From: Prevotella sp.
GTDB taxonomy: Bacteria; Bacteroidota; Bacteroidia; Bacteroidales; Bacteroidaceae
Assembly: GCA_017623335.1 (NCBI GenBank)
Contig: JAGAPI010000099.1
Span: forward strand, 1-5,972
Direction of reading: 5' to 3'
Length of the DNA stretch: 5,972 nt
Below are positions 1 to 4,850 of the stretch, one piece after another. The notes beneath the pieces are model-generated. The model saw only the letters and a list, made by a program, of their open reading frames with translations, searched no databases and was not told where the DNA came from. The translations under genes were made by a program, and so were the position numbers. The stretch's first letter is position 1. Each line of letters opens with the position of its first letter.

Positions 1-40
1 ACAGAGGGGAGGTTAAAGAAGATAGAGGGACATAGAAAAA

Positions 41-100
41 TTTCACATTTCACATTTTGCATTTTGCATTTTGCATTTTCACATTTTGCATTTTGCATTT
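41..100. repeat. Heptanucleotide tandem array, left arm
   Basis: Eight near-identical units can be read in order: TTTCACA, TTTCACA, TTTTGCA three times, TTTTCACA, then TTTTGCA twice, ending in TTT. The first five units are mirrored in the right arm. The last three (about 80-100) have no partner there, which suggests units were gained or lost in one arm. Confidence 0.92.
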
Positions 101-129
101 ACTGTTTTGAGATAAAATTATTAAATATT

Positions 130-169
130 TTATATTATATATATTATTATAATAATATATATAATATAA
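130..169. repeat. 40-bp perfect AT-only palindrome
   Basis: The sequence is a perfect palindrome centred between 149 and 150 and contains only A and T. It sits in the spacer of the long inverted repeat, slightly off the outer axis (the outer centre is at 132). It could extrude as a cruciform or melt easily in supercoiled DNA. Confidence 0.93.
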
Positions 170-184
170 GGGTTAAATCCACAT

Positions 185-223
185 AAAATGCAAAATGCAA
201 AATGCAAAATGTGAAATGTGAAA
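185..223. repeat. Heptanucleotide tandem array, right arm
   Basis: This is the reverse complement of 41-79. Reading left to right it has three TGCAAAA-type units followed by two TGTGAAA-type units. It is shorter than the left-arm array by about 21 bp. Confidence 0.92.
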
Positions 224-288
224 TTTTTCTATGTCCCTCTATCTTCTTTAACCTCCCCTCTGTCTTCCTTTAAAAACCATGTCCCCTA

Positions 289-320
289 TTTGGTTTTTTC
301 AATTTTTTTTTGTAACTTTG
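289..320 (+). promoter_or_regulatory. Bacteroidetes promoter for the GH106 gene
   Basis: A TTTG -33 element at 289-292 and TAACTTTG at 313-320 are separated by 20 bp. This matches the established Bacteroidetes primary sigma consensus TTTG-N19-21-TAnnTTTG. A start near 327 would give a leader of about 50 nt. The promoter lies just outside the right arm of the long inverted repeat, so hairpin or cruciform formation could affect it. Confidence 0.82.
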
Positions 321-356
321 CAATGCTAATATAAAACTACAAACACATTACCGCGA

Positions 357-378
357 CAACTAAAAATAAACAGAATAT
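357..378 (+). promoter_or_regulatory. A-rich translation leader of the GH106 gene
   Basis: No Shine-Dalgarno sequence is present. Instead CAACTAAAAATAAA (357-370) ends 8 nt before the ATG. The identical 14-mer precedes the GH35 start at 4827-4840. An A-rich, unstructured leader is the usual translation signal in Bacteroidetes and supports both start choices. Confidence 0.6.
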
Positions 379-3300
379 ATGAAGAATTTCTTGTTAACGA
401 TAATGGTGCTTTTGGGCTTGGCGCACGCCTCTGCCCAGCAGCAATCACAGTGGCCAGAAGTGGCGCACGAGGCAAAACCGGGTTCACGATGGTGGATAAT
501 GGGCAGTGCCTTCGACGAGACAAGCGTAAGCAACCGTCTGGCAGAATATGCCGCTGCAGGTCTCGGCACCATGGAACTGACGCCGATATACGGCGTGCAG
601 GGCAACGACAAGAACGAGTTGGGCTATCTGTCGAACGCCTGGATGGACGCTCTGAAGTTCACGCAGCAGCAGGCAGAGAAGCAAGGCATGCGCATCGACA
701 TGAACGGCGGCACGGGATGGCCTTTCGGAGGACCGTCGGTAACGATAGACGAGGCAGCGGGCAAGCTCGAGTACGTGAGCGGCACCATTACCGGCGACGG
801 CACAGCAGAGCAGACTATGAGCATTGCCCTGACCTCGAGCAACAAGCCCAAACTGAACCGAGTGATGGCATATCCGCAGAAGGGCAACGAGGGACAGCCC
901 ACAGACGTTACGCAGCACCTGAGCGGAAACACGCTGAAGTGGGTGGCGCCGGCTGGCAAGTGGCTCGTGATAGCAATATACAACTCTCACACCATGCAGC
1001 AGGTGAAGCGTGCAGCGCCGGGCGGCGTGGGTTACGTGATGGACCACTTCGACTCTACTGCCGTGGCAAACTATCTGAAGGTGTTTGAAGAGGCTTTCGA
1101 CAAGTCGGGCACGCCATATCCGAAGACATTCTTCAACGACTCTTACGAGGTATATAATGCCGACTGGACCCCGAAGATGTTTGAGGAGTTTGAGAAGTAC
1201 CGCGGCTATAAGTTGCAAGACAACATGGACAAGCTGCTGGCGCTGGGCGACCGCAAGGACACAGGCGGACAGGTGAGGGCTGACTATCGCGAGACGCTCA
1301 ACGACATGTTGCTGAACAACTTCACGCGCCAGTGGACGGCATGGGCACACAAGCACGGCGCAAAGACACGCAACCAGGCACACGGCTCGCCAGGCAACCT
1401 GATAGACATCTATGCAGCCGTAGACATACCAGAGATAGAGGGTTTCGGACTCACAGACTTCGGCATCAAGGGGCTGCGCAAGGACCCGCAGTTCACGCGT
1501 GCCAACTACAGCGACCTCTCAACATTGAAATATGCGTCGAGCGCGGCACACATAGCTGGCAAACCGCTCACCTCGAGCGAGACGTTCACGTGGCTTACGG
1601 AGCACTTCCGCACATCGCTGTCGCAGATGAAACCCGACATGGACCTCATGTTCGTGGCTGGCGTCAACCACATGTTCTTCCACGGCACGACCTACACGCC
1701 AGACAACGTGGCATGGCCGGGGTGGAAATTCTATGCTGCCATAGACATGAGCCCTACGAACAGCATCTGGCGCGACGCTCCTTACATGCTGAAGTATATG
1801 GAGCGATGCCAGAGTTTCCTGCAGATGGGCAAGCCCGACAACGACCTGCTGGTTTACGTGCCTTTCCAGGACGCATGGCACAAGACAACGGGTACGTTCA
1901 AGAACATGCTGCTGATGTTTCCTATAGATGATATAGCACAGAAACTGCCTGAGTTTGTGGCGGCTGTGAATGCCGTGCAGGATGCAGGTCTCGACTGCGA
2001 CTACATCAGCGACAACTTCCTGTTGACCACACAGTACATTGACGGAGAACTGCAGACGGAGGGAGGCGCAAGATACAAGGGCCTCGTGGTGCCGGCATCT
2101 AAGAACATGCCCGAAGAGGTGAAGGCTCATCTCGAATCGCTGGCAAGCCTTGGCGCAAGAATTGTATATGCATACGATGCGGCTACGCTGGCAACATTCA
2201 GCGAGGCTAAGCCAGAACCGATGCGCAAGGAACTGGGACTGAAGATGATTCGCAGAAAGAACGACACGGGACACCACTACTTCGTGAGCAATCTCACGCG
2301 CGACGACGTGAGCGACTATGTGGAGCTGGCGGTGGACTTCAAGAGCGTGGTGATGTTCGACCCTATGAGCGGCAAGATGTACAACCCGGTAGTGGAAAAC
2401 GGAAGGGTGTATGTAAGTCTGAAGTCGGGAGAATCGATTATACTTCAGACCTACGCCGATGCAGAGGTGAGGGCGGCAGACGACTATGCCGTGGCTGAAG
2501 AACTGAACGCCATCAAGCTCGACGGCGAGTGGACGCTGGCATTCGGCACGGATGCTTATCCTCAGGTGGCAAAGACCTACAAGATGGCAGAGGGACCGAC
2601 GGCATGGGAGAACCTTGACGACCAGACGGCACAGCTCATGGGCACGGGCGTATATACTACGACCTTCACCGTGAGCAAGCAGCAGGCGGCGCTGGCAACA
2701 GGAGGGTGGAGCATCAATCTGGGCGACGTGAGAGAGAGCGCACGCGTATATGTGAACGGCGAGTATGCGGGGTGTGCGTGGAGCGCACCGTTCATCGTTG
2801 ACCTTGGCAACCTTGTGAAGGAGGGCGAGAACACGCTGAAGGTGGAGGTAACCAACCTGCCTGCTAACCGCATACGTCAGATGGACATCGACGGCAAGGT
2901 ATGGAGAATATTCGAAGACGTGAACATACTGGCGGTTCAGTACGGAAGCATTGGCGTGAGCGGTGTTACCACATATGCCGACAGGGCAAAGATGCCTTCA
3001 GGACTGAACTCTGAGGTGCGTCTGGTGCCGCAGCGCAGCAACAAGCGACAGCTGGTGGCAAGGCACATAGGATTCCAGCCTATAGAAGGCGGAGAGCACT
3101 ATTATCCTATTTATCAGCTGAAGATAAACGGCGGCGAGATAAAGAGCGTGAGCTCGGCAAACCTCTACGACATGTCGGCAACGGATTGCGAGGTGAAGAT
3201 AAACGACGACGGCACGGCCATATATACCGTTAAGCGCGGCGTGAATAGCCATGACCTTATTTCGGCAACAGCTGCCGACGGAACCGTATATCAGGCATTG

Positions 3301-3891
3301 GTACCGGCAAACGGAGCGTACAAGCTGGAGAAGTGCTACGACTTCACATCGGCTGTAGGACCCGACTGCGGATGGTATGGCGAGTCGCAGCAGCCGATAA
3401 CGGGCTTCGACGTGAAGACGGGCTGCCGCATGGCTAAGAAGATGGGAACAAACGTTACGGAACTGTATAACGGCCTGACCTTCACCAGCTCATCGTCAAA
3501 TCTCTTCTACTTCTATCCTGGCTATGGCATGAATGTAATGTACGATGGCAACATCTCGCTTGAAGGCAAGGACGGCGACGTGGCGGTGATGTCTTATCTC
3601 GTGGGCGATTACACCAACCAGAAGGCATACGTGGCTGCCGACTCTGTGGTCTATTGTCCTATGGCATCGGGCGGTGCCGGCTTCAGTTTCCCGCTGAAGA
3701 AGAGAGACCGCTTTACCATCTACCGTTCGCTGAGCGTCTTCTCGCCAGTGGCAGACCTCACAGCTATAGAAAACATTCCTGCAGATGCTCTTCATGAAGA
3801 CAATTTCTACTACAACATGCAGGGCATGCGCGTGCTTCGCCCGTCAAAAGGATTGTATATTAGGAACGGCAAAAAAGTTGTTATAAAGTAA
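379..3891 (+). CDS. Secreted GH106-type alpha-L-rhamnosidase
   Basis: The 1170-residue product probably removes alpha-linked L-rhamnose from pectic or arabinogalactan glycans outside the cytoplasm. Residues 1-19 are a signal peptide (hydrophobic core, cleavage at ASA|QQQ, no lipobox cysteine). GH106 hallmarks follow: SRWWIMGS (36-43), MELTPIYGV (65-73), NGGTGWPFGGP (109-119), DSYEVY (254-259), IPEIEG (350-355), SSETFTW (399-405), HGTTYTP...WPGWKFYAA (435-454) and DLLVYVPFQDAW (about 489-500). E257, E352/E354 and E401 are candidate acid/base residues, but I cannot assign them from sequence alone. A glutamine-amidotransferase-like region follows (about 500-640). Next is a GH2-type sugar-binding jelly roll (about 705-860, with VYVNGEYAG and NTLKVEVTN). 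Residues 860-1115 I do not recognise. The last 28 residues (YNMQG...KGLYIRNGKKVVIK) resemble a type IX secretion C-terminal signal. The length is normal for GH106 plus an extra C-terminal region. The start is fixed by the signal peptide and the A-rich leader. The gene appears monocistronic. Confidence 0.87.
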   Translation: MKNFLLTIMVLLGLAHASAQQQSQWPEVAHEAKPGSRWWIMGSAFDETSVSNRLAEYAAAGLGTMELTPIYGVQGNDKNELGYLSNAWMDALKFTQQQAEKQGMRIDMNGGTGWPFGGPSVTIDEAAGKLEYVSGTITGDGTAEQTMSIALTSSNKPKLNRVMAYPQKGNEGQPTDVTQHLSGNTLKWVAPAGKWLVIAIYNSHTMQQVKRAAPGGVGYVMDHFDSTAVANYLKVFEEAFDKSGTPYPKTFFNDSYEVYNADWTPKMFEEFEKYRGYKLQDNMDKLLALGDRKDTGGQVRADYRETLNDMLLNNFTRQWTAWAHKHGAKTRNQAHGSPGNLIDIYAAVDIPEIEGFGLTDFGIKGLRKDPQFTRANYSDLSTLKYASSAAHIAGKPLTSSETFTWLTEHFRTSLSQMKPDMDLMFVAGVNHMFFHGTTYTPDNVAWPGWKFYAAIDMSPTNSIWRDAPYMLKYMERCQSFLQMGKPDNDLLVYVPFQDAWHKTTGTFKNMLLMFPIDDIAQKLPEFVAAVNAVQDAGLDCDYISDNFLLTTQYIDGELQTEGGARYKGLVVPASKNMPEEVKAHLESLASLGARIVYAYDAATLATFSEAKPEPMRKELGLKMIRRKNDTGHHYFVSNLTRDDVSDYVELAVDFKSVVMFDPMSGKMYNPVVENGRVYVSLKSGESIILQTYADAEVRAADDYAVAEELNAIKLDGEWTLAFGTDAYPQVAKTYKMAEGPTAWENLDDQTAQLMGTGVYTTTFTVSKQQAALATGGWSINLGDVRESARVYVNGEYAGCAWSAPFIVDLGNLVKEGENTLKVEVTNLPANRIRQMDIDGKVWRIFEDVNILAVQYGSIGVSGVTTYADRAKMPSGLNSEVRLVPQRSNKRQLVARHIGFQPIEGGEHYYPIYQLKINGGEIKSVSSANLYDMSATDCEVKINDDGTAIYTVKRGVNSHDLISATAADGTVYQALVPANGAYKLEKCYDFTSAVGPDCGWYGESQQPITGFDVKTGCRMAKKMGTNVTELYNGLTFTSSSSNLFYFYPGYGMNVMYDGNISLEGKDGDVAVMSYLVGDYTNQKAYVAADSVVYCPMASGGAGFSFPLKKRDRFTIYRSLSVFSPVADLTAIENIPADALHEDNFYYNMQGMRVLRPSKGLYIRNGKKVVIK

Positions 3892-3933
3892 AATGTAAAG
3901 TATCGGTTTTCTGCTTTGTTGATTACCTATAAA

Positions 3934-3983
3934 AAATGTCGATAATCTGTTAAAGTTTCAACTTTAACAGATTATCGACATTT
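3934..3983. terminator. Perfect 24-bp-arm hairpin between convergent genes
   Basis: Bases 3934-3957 are the exact reverse complement of 3960-3983, with only TC between. The hairpin lies 42 bp past the GH106 stop and 31 bp past the minus-strand gene's stop at 4015, so it is well placed as a bidirectional terminator. The run of U is better in the minus direction (CATTTTTTATAGG beyond the stem) than in the plus direction (ATTTGCAC). The stem is AT-rich and unusually long for an intrinsic terminator, so it could also be a dispersed palindromic repeat. Confidence 0.75.
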
Positions 3984-4014
3984 GCACTATATTGGGTGCA
4001 ATACTATAAGCCTT

Positions 4015-4461
4015 TTATTGTGGGATTATTCTGCCATAATGGCCTATAACCAATCCAAAGGAACCGTCTCCTACTTCAAATTCTACAGAGTCGCCTATGT
4101 TAACCTTGTTGAACTCCTCTTTAGATATGGTAAAAGTATGTATTTTGCCTTCATATCTTGCATCAATTCTGAATATATTGCTAGGCCCCCTTCTACCCTT
4201 TAATTTATAATGTCCAATAATTTCAGCCCTTACCGTTTTCCATTCGTCTACTCTAGAGTCAATACAAGAATGGATTAAATATGTAATAAGTAGGCAAGGA
4301 ATAGCAAATACAAGCATGAATTTCTTTAGTGCCCAAGAAGAATCAAAGAATTTTCTGATAGGTTTAGCTTCACATTGTTTCAGTTTGGTATAAAGAAAAT
4401 ATCCTCCAAAGGCCCATATAATTAACATTATAATGACCAGCCATATTTTATCGTAAACCAT
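4015..4461 (-). CDS. Small two-helix membrane protein, DUF3592-like
   Basis: The product has 148 residues and unknown function. Helix 1 spans about residues 6-25 and helix 2 about 48-66. The loop between them is rich in Lys and Arg (K26, K28, K33, R36, K37, K46, K47), so it is probably cytoplasmic, placing the C-terminal domain in the periplasm. Residues 74-148 look all-beta: VRAEIIGHY, then FRIDARYEGKIHTFTIS, then NIGDSVEFEV. This resembles the small extracytoplasmic domain of DUF3592-type proteins (altered strand, ligand-like Y-x-x-G-K-x-x-T, then xGDxVxxxV). The resemblance is from pattern memory only. The gene is visibly richer in A+T than the two glycosidase genes and is transcribed against them. 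It has its own -7 box upstream and a shared terminator downstream. It looks like an independent, possibly acquired, gene. Confidence 0.75.
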   Translation of the reverse strand: MVYDKIWLVIIMLIIWAFGGYFLYTKLKQCEAKPIRKFFDSSWALKKFMLVFAIPCLLITYLIHSCIDSRVDEWKTVRAEIIGHYKLKGRRGPSNIFRIDARYEGKIHTFTISKEEFNKVNIGDSVEFEVGDGSFGLVIGHYGRIIPQ

Positions 4462-4529
4462 ATTTCGTATTCTATTTATTATTTAGACTATGATTTTTTA
4501 CGTATAATTACGTGGTTCTCATTTATATG

Positions 4530-4560
4530 CAAAAGTAATGATTATTTTTTGAAAAACATA
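4530..4560 (-). promoter_or_regulatory. Promoter for the minus-strand membrane gene
   Basis: Read on the minus strand, TACTTTTG (4537 down to 4530) followed by CA matches the Bacteroidetes -7 box. TATG (4560 down to 4557) is a three-of-four match to the -33 TTTG at a 19-bp spacing. A start near 4523 would give a leader of about 60 nt. Within that leader, ACGTA-TAAT-TACGT at 4500-4513 is a short imperfect palindrome of uncertain meaning. Confidence 0.6.
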
Positions 4561-4633
4561 TTTAGCCAATAAAATATTTATGGAGACGAAGAGAAATCTG
4601 TATTTGTCATCATAATATTTTTTTAATGGCATT

Positions 4634-4671
4634 AGATAGATTCTCCATTTAATTAATAGTAAAATCTATCT
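4634..4671. repeat. 9-bp inverted repeat AGATAGATT/AATCTATCT
   Basis: AGATAGATT at 4634-4642 and AATCTATCT at 4663-4671 are exact reverse complements 20 bp apart, just upstream of the GH35 promoter. The right arm abuts the 12-bp inverted repeat that follows. The region is AT-rich, so chance is possible. Confidence 0.5.
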
Positions 4672-4713
4672 TTATTCTCGTCAGCAATTGTTACCTTTGC
4701 AGACGAGAATAAA
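4671..4713. promoter_or_regulatory. 12-bp inverted repeat bracketing the GH35 -7 box
   Basis: TTTATTCTCGTC (4671-4682) and GACGAGAATAAA (4702-4713) are exact reverse complements separated by 19 bp. The -7 box TACCTTTG lies between them. The arm centres are 31 bp apart, close to three helical turns. This is the geometry expected for a dimeric regulator gripping a promoter. No regulator gene is visible in the window. Confidence 0.6.
4692..4699 (+). promoter_or_regulatory. -7 promoter element for the GH35 gene
   Basis: TACCTTTG, extended to TTTGCA, fits the Bacteroidetes TAnnTTTG box and matches the other two promoters in the window. No good TTTG lies at the expected -33 position. The nearest is TTTA at 4671-4674, with a short 17-bp spacer. 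A weak -33 would fit a promoter that needs an activator. A start near 4706 gives a leader of about 145 nt that contains the tandem array. Confidence 0.68.
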
Positions 4714-4742
4714 TTTATATGAATGACTTATCTTAAAGTATT

Positions 4743-4830
4743 AACTTGTCAACTCGTAACTTGTCAACTTGTCAACTCGTTTACTTGTCAACTCGTAACT
4801 TGTCAACTTGTAACTTGTCAACTCATCAAC
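4743..4830 (+). repeat. AACTTGTC/AACTCGT tandem array in the GH35 leader
   Basis: Eleven units in a row alternate between 8-mers and 7-mers: AACTTGTC, AACTCGT, AACTTGTC, AACTTGTC, AACTCGT, TTACTTGTC, AACTCGT, AACTTGTC, AACTTGT, AACTTGTC, AACTCATC, ending in AAC. The array is degenerate but continuous for 88 bp. It lies wholly inside the predicted untranslated leader and runs straight into the A-rich translation signal. It has no ATG, so it does not itself encode a leader peptide on the plus strand. Confidence 0.93.
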
Positions 4831-4850
4831 TAAAAATAAAATAAATTAAA
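4827..4850 (+). promoter_or_regulatory. A-rich translation leader of the GH35 gene
   Basis: CAACTAAAAATAAA (4827-4840) is followed by an A/T-only stretch to the ATG at 4851. It is the same 14-mer found before the GH106 start. The last bases of the tandem array form the CAAC of this motif. Confidence 0.6.

Larger units (their letters stand above)
1..263. repeat. Long nested inverted repeat, 79-bp perfect arms
   Basis: Bases 1-79 are the exact reverse complement of bases 185-263, with 105 bp between the arms. The outer half of each arm is a unique purine- or pyrimidine-biased sequence (ACAGAGGGGAGG at the left tip). The inner half is a heptanucleotide array. The left arm starts at the window edge, so the repeat may extend further left. 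The right arm stops 25 bp before the -33 element of the downstream rhamnosidase promoter. It contains no open reading frame of note. It could be a MITE-like or palindromic repeat family, a cruciform-forming element, or a strong terminator for an unseen upstream gene. No target-site duplication can be judged because the left flank is missing. Confidence 0.95.

Noticed and set aside
1..378. tRNA, rRNA or small protein gene in the leading region
   Set aside because: No cloverleaf or conserved RNA motif is seen. The sequence is repeats, AT palindrome and promoter, with only trivial frames.
450..1088. Plus-strand 212-codon frame inside the GH106 gene
   Set aside because: This is the +2 shadow of the real frame. 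It is rich in Arg, His and Gly and has no leader, while the main frame carries the GH106 motifs here.
484..1383. Long minus-strand open frame of 299 codons
   Set aside because: It lies entirely antisense to conserved GH106 sequence. Its translation is rich in Cys, His, Arg and Val with no domain pattern, typical of a mirror frame of a GC-rich gene.
1519..2277. Minus-strand 252-codon frame
   Set aside because: It is antisense to the GH106 core motifs, has no promoter and shows a low-complexity mirror composition.
3982..4203. Plus-strand 73-codon frame after the hairpin
   Set aside because: It is antisense to the membrane gene and starts at the edge of the hairpin. The minus-strand frame has clear membrane helices, a -7 box and a longer length.
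4671..4713. Phase-variable invertible promoter
   Set aside because: The arms are only 19 bp apart, which is too close for known Bacteroidales recombinase inversions. No recombinase gene is in view. Kept as an operator candidate instead.
4743..4830. Possible CRISPR array
   Set aside because: The units are 7-8 nt and directly abutting, with no spacers of 25-40 nt, so this is a minisatellite-like array.
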